This document shows, piece by piece, positions 10,401-21,953 of a DNA stretch of 64,000 nt. The stretch covers positions 1-64,000 of the forward strand of contig JAUDYN010000010.1 of NCBI GenBank assembly GCA_030407005.1. The letters are read 5' to 3'. The stretch's first letter is position 1; the number at the start of each line of letters is the position of its first letter. This DNA comes from Desarmillaria ectypa (lineage: Eukaryota; Basidiomycota; Agaricomycetes; Agaricales; Physalacriaceae). The notes beneath the pieces were generated by a model, which was not told where the DNA came from, ran no database searches, and saw only the letters and a program-made list of their open reading frames with translations. The translations under genes and the position numbers were made by a program.

Positions 10401-12142
10401 CCAGCTACGATGATTCATGAAGGAGCTCCCAGAAGAAAGCCAACAAGAGTAAAAATGATGGAAAAAAATGAGGAAGGGACTAGAAAATTAACTACTGACC
10501 CAGCGTTCATAAGACTTTTCTTATCGCTCTTCGTTCCGCATGTAGCACAGCTCAGGCACAGTGAGAGTTCCACATTTTCGTTATCTCGACGCTTTTCCTC
10601 TTTCTCTTCATCAACAATCATTACGTCTTCCGAAGAAGAATGAACACTCTCCACTTCGACCTCAGCAAACACACTGACACTCGCATGTACCCACTTCCGG
10701 GGGACTGGGCATGAAGTGTCTCCCTCTTTCGCGCGCAACAAATCCCTGACGACCTCCACCAGCCTGCGATCCCCATGTCCATAAAACCGCGCATACTCCT
10801 CTTTCTCATCCTCAAGGTAGGCTAGTCCCTGCATCTGCACCCATCCCTCGACGCCTGCTGGTTGCGAAGACGGTGGAAACGTAAGATTTGGGCTGGTGGA
10901 TAGCATTGAATGATGAGCAGTGGATTGTCGTGTCGGCGGCGTACGGTTGCGGTGCCGAATATGCTCGTTGGGCTGTTCCTCGGGAACAGAGAGCGAATGC
11001 GAGTGCCGGTGAGAGAGCAACCGCTTCAGCCTCGGCATTGGTGCATCCTCTGAATTCTTGGTTGGCGTCAAATCCAAGGAGCCCCCCCATGGTTTCCTGG
11101 TACCCAGCGGTCCAAGACTCCTGCTATGAATGCCGGAACCGAAACTTCCGAACCATGAGCGTACGCTGTTGGGAATGAAGGCATTGCGCCTTGATGAACT
11201 CGATTCCATCTCAACGGGCGAGGCGGTCATACGCGGAGGGGTAATAGGCGAAGGGATCATTGTCGATGAAGGGAAGTTGAGCAGTACCCCACACCCTCGC
11301 AGGAAAGCTTGTTCCAGTAGAAGCGAAAGATGGAGGTAAATTGCACAACGGAGTCGATTCTGCCATATCTCCTTGTCTGACTCCGGATTCGAAGTAATGA
11401 CGATGAAGGTACCGCCGACGCAAGGTCCTATAGCAAAAAATTGAGGTAAATGGAGTATTATCGTGATACCAGCGAACCTTCGCTTTCAATGGCATTTTCG
11501 ACTTGTTTCGATTCTGCTGCTGTGGATGAACTGCCCGTTCGAGCACGATTTTCAGCATCTACGTCGGTCAAAGTGAGGAAAAGGAGGACGAGGAATTGAC
11601 AACGACGGACCTTCCGTTCTGAATAATGCCTGTCCATCCCAGACTCCTTCTCTGAATTGCACCTTGACTTTATTCCGTATACGATTCCTGGTCGCAGCAC
11701 GAACGATATAAAAACCATAATCTTCAACTGGCTCTGGTTGTCGGCGCTCGATACGGAGGTGAAGTAGGAGCCTCGGCGTCACGAGATTTGGCGCACGATG
11801 TTCACCCTTGTTTTCTTTGGCAGTCAAATCCTTTCCGGCCAGGGCGGCCTCCTCAACGACACCAGGATTGGAAGGCTCGTGCACCGAGTGCGTCGTCGTC
11901 GTCAACGCCGGCAACGCCACTCGTCCCATCTTATCCAGCACCTCATCAATAACTCCGGGCCCTATTCCAAGGTATCCTAGGACCTGTCCACGATGGTCCT
12001 TCCCTTCCGTCCATAGCTCTCCTATGTCGTCGTTTGTGTTAAGATTGCCGTCATTTGGACTTGAGTCCTTGTCAATAGTCAGTGAAGAAAGTGTTGGGGT
12101 AGTCGATGGCAGCGAAGGCAAGGGCTTCTGGTGGGAGTTCAT
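7480..12142 (-). CDS. PIPK/Fab1-like phosphatidylinositol phosphate kinase (SAICAR-synthase-like fold)
   Basis: The C-terminal exons are secure: 7480..7682, 7733..8214, 8270..9160, 9318..9844 and an exon ending at 9966. They encode a PIP kinase core: PHVRCDLSVKGAG, WSVTVYYAREFEDLR, the nucleotide-binding loop GGKSRAGFWRTADGRYIIKEL with the ATP lysine, APEYFAYI, MENLFYG, FDLKGMKGRR (Fab1 has FDLKGSMRNR), MDYSLLVGI and VGLVDTIG. Upstream lie LSFSKFLELLIY and WWEDIDKRLDSLEADE, typical of the Cys-rich region before the Fab1/PIKfyve kinase, and a CLSCATCG motif. No FYVE or chaperonin domain is visible; the N-terminus (from ATG 12142) is low-complexity Ser/Thr/Pro. The protein should phosphorylate phosphoinositides on endomembranes, but the divergence leaves its substrate open. 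Exons between 9967 and 12142 are only approximate. Agaricomycete genomes often label this class SAICAR synthase-like. Confidence 0.8.
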
Positions 12143-12216
12143 CCGGTCATGGATCACCGTCGTCGTCGTCGTTGCGGTTGTCGGGCGTCGTGGTTGAATG
12201 GACCATGAAATGGAGG

Positions 12217-12234
12217 TGACGTCATATTCACGTG
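12217..12234. promoter_or_regulatory. CRE-like TGACGTCA next to a CACGTG E-box
   Basis: A perfect palindromic TGACGTCA (12217-12224) is followed four bases later by CACGTG (12229-12234). Both lie 75-95 bp upstream of the proposed ATG at 12142 of the lipid-kinase gene. These are binding sites for bZIP (CREB/ATF) and bHLH factors respectively. If the kinase starts further upstream, this would be coding and the match accidental. Confidence 0.4.
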
Positions 12235-12628
12235 CCTCGTGCTCAGTATTACCCAAAATAAATAAACATAACTTTATCATCCAACAGAAAACGCAACTCG
12301 CCTCTGCCACTATTGTTTCAAGATATCTTCTGGTAAAGATACAGTAGCACAAACCAAACAAATCAACCAAAATGATAATTTGACGGCGATGGTATCCACG
12401 TGGACTTTGTGGCTATAGGTGTAGACGTACATCTGTTGTACTGTTTCCGATTGCTCACCTACGATAGCTCTTACTGGCAAATGTTGAGAATACGGAACCA
12501 ATGCATTACTTGTAGAAAGCATGTATTGCATAGCGATATATCCAAACTGTAGCTCATATCACTACGCGTCATCGTAAAAGGATGTTTAAAATAGGGAAAT
12601 CGCTCGCACTTTTAATCCCTCTGAAAAT

Positions 12629-14304
12629 TTACACCGCTTTTTTAGCACCCTTAGCTACATTAGAGATATCCGATGAAATAAATTTATATATCTGGGATTC
12701 AGGATCCAGTTGTCGAAGCTGAAGACCAAGTACAAGATCCGTACGAATCTGCACCTTGAGCATCTGAGGAGTTGGGCCTCTGTACTGTAAAGCCGTGATA
12801 CAACGTATAATTTGAACACAAACATCCCTCATGGGAGGTTTGTGGGCAGGAATGAGAGAACCGGCTGTTGTATTGTTAGGTATCGCCGCACCTATGTCCA
12901 GCGTTTCCAGAAAATGCCAGTGTTGCAGATTCTGCAATAGCTTTGTCTATAAATCACTGTCAAATTTATGAAATGGATGCAGTTCAAAGGCAAAGTCACA
13001 ATAACGTTGTCGCCATGTTTCACTCGCGCCCTCTGCCTGTCAACACATATACCAATGCACGTCAGATTGGCGCACAATGACAGCGCTCCGAGCATGGAAA
13101 CATCAAAACACCAGCATCCTGCATATTCAGGTTGAATCAGGACAGATGTTAAACTCCATGAATTTATCGGGATGACATGACGAAAAAAGAATCGTGCACG
13201 GTGCTCATCCCTTACGTCTTGGGCATTTATGCGCCCCAGTTGCAAACGTACCACCTTCAACCGACGGTGAGATCCAAGATAATTCAGGAAAGAATCGCGG
13301 AGTCGTAAATGACATGATGATACATAGTGGAGGAACACCTTTGCGTCAAGCAAGGCGTTCCAGAACTCGTCGGGAATATCAAAGCCAAGTGGTACGAGGA
13401 AGCGTGATAGGTTCCACAAATGTGGGATGAGGGCAGGCACAGTTGATGGCTCCAGACTGAAGTAAGAGCCTGAGAGGATCAGTTGCCGCACAGAGCTATG
13501 TGTTCCCTCGGGAAATGCGCCGAAGAGAGAGAGCACAGGAAAGTGTGGTGGAGAAGGACAGTCGAGGCGATCAATGATCACCTTCAGCCTTAATAGATTC
13601 GGGCTGTTGGCGATGATGGCAGGAGCGTAATCCAAGGAGCCATTCTCTTTAATGGTCAGATGGGTCAAACTGTGGAAGGGTGCACAAGGGATATCCCTCT
13701 TGATTCCACATGCTGAGATCGAAACGAAATGGAGATGAGGATGATTGCTTAGCGAATGGATGATTTGACCAATTATATTCGAATGCATCGCTACTCTTCC
13801 TAGCGTCTTCCAACTGTAACATTCAATAGATATCAAGGAACGCACCAGGGATTTTACTCACTGGAACTCTTGCAGGGCTTGCATCTCCGTGACAGCAGCC
13901 AGAATAAGTTTCCCTACTCTCGCAAAAAATGTTTCTGTATTCTTGAAAAATGATAACGCATCCTGAAGACGGCCGAAATTCGACTTGTAGCTGGCAGAGG
14001 ATGTACAGAAGTACAGGCTTCGGATGAATCTGCCCAATCGTCGTCCCCGTGAAAGCTCGTTGAGAAAGCGGATTGTGTGAGATTTATCCCTTTCCATCTT
14101 CGTCAGATTTATATAGAAGCGTTCAAAAACAAAAGGTGTGGCGACGTCGCAGAGAGTTCTGCACGTCAGTCGGATTGCTCGACTGCTGCCAGCGCGAGGA
14201 TCCATCTACAAAGAAGAGTGAGGCGTAAAAACTAGCTCAGGACTCTGGCTCACACTCATAACAATCCTTTCCAGCAACTCTGCGGGTAACACTAGAAGGG
14301 ACAT
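12629..14304 (-). CDS. F-box/LRR protein, family member A
   Basis: Four exons, complement(join(12629..12946,13000..13813,13862..14205,14254..14304)), give 508 residues in consistent phase. Exon 1 holds the start of an F-box, MSLLVLPAELLERIVMS. Exon 2 has the following TCRTLCDVATPFVFERF. The remainder is leucine-rich with repeats such as HSLTHLTI, SPNLLRLKVI, VRQLILSG and ANLTCIGICV, and the family landmark QPEYAGCWCFDVSMLGAL. F-box proteins bind Skp1 through the F-box and present targets to SCF ubiquitin ligases; the LRR part selects the target, which is unknown here. The same exon layout and landmarks occur in the genes at 34856-36506 and 38731-40338. It lies head-to-tail behind the lipid kinase, with about 0.5 kb between them. 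Confidence 0.8.
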
Positions 14305-15154
14305 GATGGTGGGAGGTCGACTAACCATATCAGGTGCCGTGTTTCGTAAACATGGTGTCATATCTATGCACTTACTGATCAATATGCAAGAAAATAATTC
14401 TCGACTAGTGCCATAAAGGAAACAGATGTGATGTGATGTGCAAGAACAAGTGTCCTGCACAGCGGTAAAATATGATGAGAGTGGAATTAGCGTGTCCCAT
14501 ATGAGGTATTTTGCAACATTTTACTGACACGAATTGATCCTCCAAGTGTCCAAGTTGCCAGAAAAAGGATATGCAGAGCAGTTTCTATCCGAGTACAATA
14601 ACTGATGAGTGGTCGATGCCCTTAGTCCGATGACTTAGTGACAATATCTCAAGATTACCAAATTTTATACCGGGTTCACACATGAACCCAGGGCGTAAAT
14701 AAAGAAAGATCGCGGCAACATGCAAGATCAGGACTCGCCGAACATTATAATTAGGATCACTACCAATGTCACGTGCCAAGAACCCTCTCATTCATATTCG
14801 TAATAGAAGGGTCAGTCACAAGTCACAAGAACCTCGGGGTTCCAAATGTGCAGAAATCCCAAATTAAGTCAAAGATTATTTAAAGTAAAGTAAAGTTTCG
14901 CCCCAAGGGCTTCCGTTTTTAAGGGATACTGATCCCTTTATGATAAGAAATTGGATCGAAAATCAACCTTTGTTGAGGTTACTATTCGGACTTTTCAGTC
15001 CGAAGCCCTGCATTCGTTCATTCGGCAAGGTCCAGGACGGTCATAGGTCACAAGTCATTCGCTCTGATCGTAATTATACAGTACGTCATTCCGAGAATTT
15101 TATATTGTGACGGTTTAATAACCCTTTGACCCCGAATTTCATAGTTAGGTCACA
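14305..15154. other. Intergenic, no gene seen
   Basis: Upstream region of F-box gene A followed by unassigned DNA. A short AAAGTAAAGTAAAG run occurs near 14882. No frame has a recognisable domain. Confidence 0.4.
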
Positions 15155-15430
15155 AACAACAGTCTTCTCCAACTGGTTCTTGTTGTGGGTGCTCGATACG
15201 AAGATGATTTGGAATAATCGGTTTCGTAGACATTGATGCAGAATGTTCACCTTTATCTTCTTTGGAGTTGTTCGCCTGGGGTGGTGTCGCTGAATGGAGA
15301 GCTTGCTGAAGCCGGCGTCATCATGGTTAATGCCGGCAGCAAGATTCGCCTCATCTCATCAAGCACCTGCCTCTCTTTGAGGGTCAGTTCGACTACAACC
15401 AATAATGAGATGCCATTCACCGGGGATATT
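15155..15430 (-). pseudogene. Decayed copy of the 5' exon of the PIPK-like gene
   Basis: The plus strand here parallels 11715-12010: CTTCTCCAACTGGTTCTTGT against CTTCAACTGGCTCTGGTTGT, then GCTCGATACG, ATGTTCACC with TTCTTTGG, then GCCGGCA and ATCTCATCAAGCACC against ATCTTATCCAGCACC. That segment encodes the N-terminal part of the lipid kinase on the minus strand. The copy has the same orientation, lies about 3.4 kb away on the other side of F-box gene A, and has many indels that break the kinase frame. No kinase core is present nearby, so it is a fragment. Confidence 0.6.
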
Positions 15431-17672
15431 AGATCGAACAGAGTTTAACGTCGCGTGTTTTACGACAGATGCATTGATCCAGTACCAAATCTATGGCTGG
15501 ATCGATACCACCCGCGGCAGATACTCCAGGGCTAGATATATTCAGTAACGAAAAAAGGTCCGTAATACAAAGGATCTAAATTGTCGCTATCCAACGAACG
15601 GTGAAAGTAAATACCAGACTTGGCTGTTGTTGTACTATACAGTTCCCGGAATTGTTAGTCGAACCTCCTGTGTCTCCCAACAGAAGTATTCACCGATATA
15701 AATGAATCGGTGCCTTCCATTGCGAAAGGGACTCCAGAAGAGACCGGAAATTTCGGATCATAGACGAACTGCGCCTCAGTTCCGCTTCAAGTTCATGGAG
15801 TGATAGCATAGTAGTAAATGGAGCCGGTGAGATGAGATTAAAGTGGTATTATTATCATATGACCCTGTTCGCTACTGGGAAGAAGATATAAACAACGTGT
15901 AACATTCAGATGACGGTAAAGTAGAAACGATTTCCTACGCCATCACGTACTCGACTCGCGCTCACGTAACGTGATCCTATGCCCCTTTCTTCCCTTCCAA
16001 GATGTTCTCAGTGCTCGACTCAGCATCTGAGATCTTTACGGCTCTCGTCTCTCGTCTCTCTATCTCGCCATATTTATTTTCAGCTTATTCTTAAGCCAAA
16101 TAATAAGCTCTCTGGAGCTTAGATTCAAGTTAGATTGCGGTTGCTATTTTATTCCGTCACACGAGCAGTATGAAGTTGCGTGAAATCATTTTTCTGATTT
16201 AGATTTTCCTAATATATCTTCCATATTAACCTCACATAGCTGCAACGATGGCTAGGACAAGTACCAGGATGTGGAACATCATTTTGATCCCTGGATCCAG
16301 CACTATCCATATCTGTCGCGTAGAGGAACCACACTAATATAAGGGTTGATGAAATTGGAAGCTCTTGGTGGGTAATGCAGTCAGCTCTGAAAGATAGTGC
16401 TTACGTGGTGGATAGTGCTAGGGCTGTCATTGTCAAATTGACGGTGAACCAACTGCTTGATTGCATTCCCCTTTCCCGACTTTTGAACTCGCAAAGTAAT
16501 TTTATCGACTTTAATTCCTTCAATGTTTGTATATATGATGTACACCGTCGACATTTATCACATTGGTACCACTAGATATCACATTGGTTCCGAAATAGCC
16601 CTCCAGGAGGTATATGTAGGTGCACTGGAATGCACGTATTTACACCATGATCTCTGTTCGCCACACTTCCTATTTTCTGTTCAATCCAAGCGCTTATTTC
16701 CCTTATTAACAGCGGCTTATAGTTAGATTAGAAGGGCGCATATACGCCACTATGAATCGCTATCTACACGATTGGTGAACGTGAGGACCATTCCTTTCCA
16801 GAGAACATATACTCAAAAACTATTACCTCAACTGACTGCTAACTTGGTATTGTCTTCACACTGTTTACTATCCGCAACGTCCACTTATCGCTCTGATGGG
16901 CTAATCATTGACACCTTGTTATCAAACGTCGACAATGCAGTATCTTATACTGCATGTAACCTGCAGTAACGGTCGTTGGACTCGTACATACTGTGCCTTT
17001 GCAGAGATACGACCTCCTCCGCTTCTTTATACGTGTCACATCACCCCGCTTTATCAACTAGGTTCTCTTCGGCAAGACCTGTCTTACGTGGAAGTGTTTA
17101 TTAGTAGAGCACAACGAAACACTATCATATAGTCTGCACCACAATGTGTATTATAAGTGTTCTCGTATGAATGCGCAGCCCGAATCATGCCAGCATCGTC
17201 TTCGGCTGAATGCACACGATCACCTCCTTCCCAAGGCGCACAACGACAGCTGCTACCTCTTTACATATCTTGAGCAGTTGCTGTAGGACATATACCACCA
17301 CCCTATACACACCTTTCACCACTTTCCATGAAACGTCCAGCATGTATCTGAGAGTCCTGTTGAGAACTCTATAAACTGCCTTGACCCCTTCCCATACCAA
17401 GATCGCATATCGCGTTCTACACATCTTGGAGAGTGATATATTTCAGCAGCGTCCAGATGGCCAGTGAAATGGTGTGCAGCGGAGAAAAGTGTCTTTCGAA
17501 GACCTCCCTGACCACGGGTGCTGCACATGTACTTTACACAGCGTATGCTGTTCAATGTTTATGTATCGAGCTAGTAGAAGTCAATTACAAGCTTGTGTTG
17601 ACTAGTAAGCCATAGTGACAGCCTCTATTACTATCTGACCTTATTTTTTCAGGACGCAAAGCATGGGAACTT
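15431..17672. other. Gene-free stretch
   Basis: Only short frames. The minus-strand frame at 17185-17424 is rich in Val and Leu and could suggest a membrane helix, but it has no known motif and no supporting exon chain. I see no RNA gene or repeat array. Confidence 0.4.
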
Positions 17673-18288
17673 GTTGTGAAAAACAAGAGCAGTTCGTTCC
17701 CAGTTAATACATGCACGGTGTCAGGCCAATAGTATTGCGCTTGGCTGAACTCTGCAAATTGAAAGGTGTTAACCATACTAGAAGTGCGAAATGCTATAAC
17801 ACTACGCACACTAACATACTCAACAATTGCGGTTCAAAGGGGGTCAAATGCTTGTACTGTAAATACTAGGTTCCGGGTTGCAATTGAATATACTTGAAAT
17901 GACACAAGTTGATACTTTCTGTGTTACTGAACACAATTTGTCACTGACAGGCTGCCTGGTGCAGGGTCTGAACTGATACTGTCTGCCTGGTTGCAGTTTT
18001 ACTGGTACTACATGGATTCTGGTCTGTGGGACTTTTGGTTCTTTCTTATGGGTACAGTCACAAACATAGTTTGTATATTAATAAAATTGAATTTTATATG
18101 GTTTTACAGTGGTGGATGACTGGCAAGCATATCAAAATGCATGCAGATGTATACTACTGTACCTACTTATATACTAGATGCTAATTTACTAGAATCTTCT
18201 ACAACTTTCCTAATACTTCTCCCTTAATCAGTAAGTTCGGCATGATGCCGGATTGCCATCACCTCGGCTCAACTCTCAAACTCCAACA
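17673..18288 (+). repeat. Dispersed repeat, copy 2, with a 380-bp insertion
   Basis: The left part 17673-17757 and the right part 18138-18288 together match copies 1 and 4 across their length, from TTGTGAAAAAC through GGCTGAACTCTGCAAA to GCTCAACTCTCAAACTCCAACA. In copies 1, 3 and 4 the two parts are adjacent, so the roughly 380 bp between them is either an insertion in this copy or ancestral sequence lost by the others. CpG sites are kept here (GTTCG, TTGCGC, GTTCGG, GCCGG). The end abuts a truncated F-box/LRR fragment. Confidence 0.75.
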
Positions 18289-18839
18289 AAAGTCCTCTAG
18301 CGGAACCATATCTCGCCTATTCGGCTCGCTCGTTCTTTCATCACTCGTTTGAATCTTATATTTTCCAAAGATCGTGTTGTTCATTTCCCTCAGACGGCGG
18401 CGCCTCTCATTTACCTTACAAAGCTTCGCATTAGCTGTGATTTCCCTCACGATCAACAGAATGTGACGAATTTCGTCGAGTTTCTTCGCACTACCACGCA
18501 AGTTGAGGATCTTCATCTTTGCGCACCCACACTTCCTGATAGTCTCCTTCTTTCACTGACTATCGTGACCAATAAGAGCCCTGGTCTTCCCTGAGTCAAC
18601 GGCATGCCATTCTTTCGTATGCTGGAGTCCAGATACAAAAGAGACGCTGGGACTAGCAAAGTCAAGAAGGAGCCCAGTGAGGAAGATTCAGCAGCAGATG
18701 ACCCGCCTCCGCGTACTTTGAAGTTGCAGGAGCTTCATTTCAAACTCTTTTCCGGGCTCTTTTTTTTTTCAAGGCGGAAGAGCTCATGCGCTGGGATGAG
18801 ATATGTGATGAGTTGAAGGTGTTTTATGAGTATGAGTAG
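18289..18839 (+). pseudogene. 5'-truncated F-box/LRR fragment
   Basis: Translated pieces read LTKLRISCDFPHDQQNV, FVEFLRTTTQVEDLHLCAP, FFRMLESRYK and, in another frame after a T-run, AEELMRWDEICDELKVFYEYE before a stop at 18837-18839. This is the C-terminal half of an LRR/F-box protein: repeat strands followed by the MLESRY box and the WDEICDELKVFYE ending. The F-box and early LRRs are missing, and frame shifts or unspliced introns interrupt it. The 5' end coincides with the end of repeat copy 2. A related fragment lies inverted at 21612-21953. Confidence 0.6.
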
Positions 18840-20245
18840 ATAATTCAGCTACGCTCACTTTTTGAAAGCTTTCCAAGGACCCTTAGCGATGTTTTGTTAA
18901 ATGAAGTCTTTGATAGTAGTACAGGGATCGTATTTTTCTTGGTATTATGTATAGTTGTTTTCTGCTATCATATTGTGAAGGTGCAAGAACGTAAGGAGAG
19001 ATCTCCTGGGGCAATAAATTGGTTGCGAAGATTTGGAGTCGGAGAAGCGAGCTGTGACTCCGAGAGGCAAAACGAGATGAGATGAGATGACGTGCACTTC
19101 GCCGTCCCTGCATGTGGCGCCCACGTCGGGAACGTTTCTCCCTCTGTTGTACCATCAATACTTCGTGCCCTGTCTGATCGCCCACTGGGATTATACTGAC
19201 AATGTATAATAGATTTAAGAAAAAGATACCCGTCGGATCCTGGCTCGTTATTTACTCGTACACTGGTTCAGATGCTCGAAGACCTAGGCGTGACTTCGTG
19301 GTGCCGACATCTACCCCTTCTCGCTTCCGTATGTTCCGGTCTGGCTCTGTATCTGTCAGCGTTTATTATTCCATGAAGGAGTAGGGGTGAATTGGCCGGA
19401 TTGCCAGCTGATTGCGTGTGAAGAGAATTGTCCAAGGATCTGGTGTCGAAGTTCATCTTCCAGTGATAGTCAGGGTGTCCTGAAACATGTCCTCTTTGTT
19501 ATTCTTGACTACCCAGATAGGTAGATTCGTTGTTTTTATTTTTATTGTTTTCTCGTTACTCAACAGAAGATGTCGACCCTAGAAACTCGTCCGCCGCTCT
19601 TATCGATCCAGCCATCCTCCTGGCACTAGGAAGCTGTATCCATCGGATCCATGCGAGGTGGAACTTTGTCTAGTCCAATATCCCCGGTAAATTTCGTTCG
19701 ATCATTGGTTTTAGCCTTTCACTCGACCTAACCCCGAAATTGCAGGCCCCGATGATGAATCTAAAGTTTCCTAACTTACTTTGTCTCCAAAATTCGGAGT
19801 TATTTTACTCCAGGCCCTGATTCTTGGGGCTGTGATGGCTCCGTGTGGTTGCCAGACCCATCTTAGGTCGAAGCACACCTTGGACAAAAAATAGGCGCCA
19901 CATATGATTTTCCAGGGTTACTTTGCTCTTATTTTTCGAATCCCTCGCTTCACAGCCTTGTTCTGGATTCCAATATTCTTGTATTTCCAGCCTTCTTCGA
20001 ATTCTCGATCGCTTTCTAGGCAAATTAACGGCCGTCCCGTTCCCAGACGCGGTAGTAATTGCTTTCTGGTCGACCGGGTTGGAAAAATAAGGTACGAATT
20101 ACGCGCTTCAACACATTCCAACCCTTATAGTTTGTCAGAGGCCCAAATTGGGCCATCGTCTGGGAATTTAAGCCTCGTCTCTGGGCGAGCAAAGTCGTTC
20201 TTCAACTTGCTTGTGTATTCCCAACTTCCCTGCTCTACTGGTATC
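18840..20245. other. Intergenic, no gene supported
   Basis: Short frames only. The part nearest the zinc-finger gene is probably its promoter and 5' untranslated region. No repeat copy or RNA gene recognised. Confidence 0.4.
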
Positions 20246-21265
20246 ATGGTTGTGAGTGTATTTCATTCTTTGCTGCATTGCTCGAGGACTCACCAGTGCT
20301 GACCTCTCAGGCTGTCGCTACTGCCTTACGCCCATTCCCCTGCAAGAAATGCAACCAGTCATTCACCAAGGGCAGTGACTTGAAACGCCATGCACCAAAG
20401 CACTGGTCGAAGAAGAGACGGGAGGACGCGTAAGTGGCTTTCGCTGTCCTTCCTTCGAGATCGTTGAATTCTCCTCGGATAGTAAATATCCTTGCGAATT
20501 CCCCGGCTGCAAGCACAAGTCTCTACAACTCTCGAATCTAAAGACCCACATGTACAAGAAGCAGTAGGTTCCTTCAACACACTCTCCTTTTCATCGACTT
20601 ACCCACCATTATTTAGCTTCAATATACAAAACAAAAAGTGTCCTGACTGCGTGTTCAAAACGGCGGACGCCTCGGAACTTACGCGACACAAGATCAACAA
20701 ACACCTTTATGTTCCGAAGAGACGGCTCCCACGGCAAAGGACTATCCCCAGCGCTGACAGCATGATCGATGACGACTCCGGCGACGAGGACAAGGACGAG
20801 AAGGGCAACATTGTCATGGACTCGTTGAATTTTCCTCGCCGCCCTCCCTTCATAGCCTCGAGCAGTTGCACCGGCTCAAGCATGGCAGTTGACACTCCGC
20901 CAGCTAGCAGCCACAACGCCGACGTCGATTCCGACATCGACATGCCCGTCGCGATCTCTCCTCTCCCCCCACCCTCCCCCGTCTCGATGTGCTACACTCC
21001 CCCACCCACCACCATCGCCCCCGTCTGCTTCTCGTCCCCTCCACTGAACGTCGACTCTGACATGCCTTCGCCCGCTCCCTCGAGCTACTGTCGATCAATT
21101 ACTTATATTCCTCAGCCTACAAACAGGGATCAAACTGGCGATATACATCTCCCATCTCCTCCACGCAGCACCAGTCCGCGTCTCTCTCCGAATTTGCTGC
21201 TCGGTCTTCCCGCGGAGCTGTTCATCATGGGGCCAAGGGACTGCCAACTCCCTCGCATCATGTGA
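20246..21265 (+). CDS. C2H2 zinc-finger protein, likely transcription factor
   Basis: Four exons, join(20246..20251,20311..20429,20483..20563,20617..21265), with consistent phase; the first has only two codons. Three fingers are visible: FPCKKCNQSFTKGSDLKRHAPKH (positions about 9-31), a non-standard YPCEFPGCKHKSLQLSNLKTH followed by MYKKH, and KCPDCVFKTADASELTRH with KINKH. After them come the basic stretch VPKRRLPRQR, an acidic patch DDDSGDEDKDEK and a long Ser/Pro-rich tail ending GLPAELFIMGPRDCQLPRIM. This fits a nuclear DNA-binding regulator; its target is unknown. The splice after CATGTACAAGAAGCA creates the last histidine of finger 2, which supports the model. Broken F-box fragments lie on both sides in opposite orientations. 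Confidence 0.85.
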
Positions 21266-21611
21266 GACGATCTTGCTGCATGATCTAGTAAAGATGTCGG
21301 TGTTCGTGACTACTGGCTGTAAACTTTTTCTTGCTCTCTTTTTGTCTCCCAAATCTACATCTTGTTTTGTATCATCTCACATGCTTTCCACTCACTCCCG
21401 TGCTTTCTTCCCCGTCTTATGTACAACTGCTCTCGAGTTCCATATCATTGCTTTCAGTCAAGTCATTACTTGTCTTGTCCTTGAGTATCTACTTATCTAT
21501 CCGTGATCTGTCTGGAATAAGACACGTATTATAAACCACAATCTCGCCCTTCTCAGGCTTCTGTTTGGTTCTTCGAAAGCTTGGTATTTCTTCACTACCG
21601 TAGTATCATAT
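21266..21611. other. 3' flank of the zinc-finger gene
   Basis: Pyrimidine-rich DNA downstream of the C2H2 stop; likely 3' untranslated region. No gene seen. Confidence 0.4.
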
Positions 21612-21953
21612 CTACATCGATTCATACACCACTTTGAGCGCATCACATATTTCTTCCTATCGCTCTATATCCTCAGCGGTTTCGAAAGGGATCTTACCCA
21701 AGCTCGCGAACCAGATTGTCTTCAAGAACGTACGCCGACGCGGGTGCTCCTTGTCGCTCTCGAATGTACCAGAAACTCCATCGGTTGGCTCTTCTTTTTT
21801 TGTCTCTGCCGCTCCCTTATACCTAGACTCTAGCATATCGAAGAACGGTTTGGCGTTGACTACAGGAAACCTCGGAGAAAACGAAAGGTTGCGTAGAAGT
21901 TCGGCGACAATGAGTCGAACGGAGATTATGAGCGTCAGGTAGAGGAATTATAT
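21612..21953 (-). pseudogene. F-box/LRR 3' fragment, inverted relative to 18289-18839
   Basis: The minus strand reads LTLIISVRLIVAELLRNLSF, FFDMLESRYKGAAETKKEE, FETAEDIER, an in-frame TAG, then EEICDALKVVYESM and a stop at 21612-21614. The MLESRYK box and the EEICDxLKVxYE ending match the fragment at 18289-18839 (MLESRYKRDAG, DEICDELKVFYE). The in-frame stop and the lack of any F-box upstream mark it as a remnant, unless an intron removes the stop. Confidence 0.6.

Noticed and set aside
17185..17555. Hydrophobic minus-strand frames as a small membrane protein
   Set aside because: Val-rich but without a start context, motif or supporting exons; composition alone is not enough.
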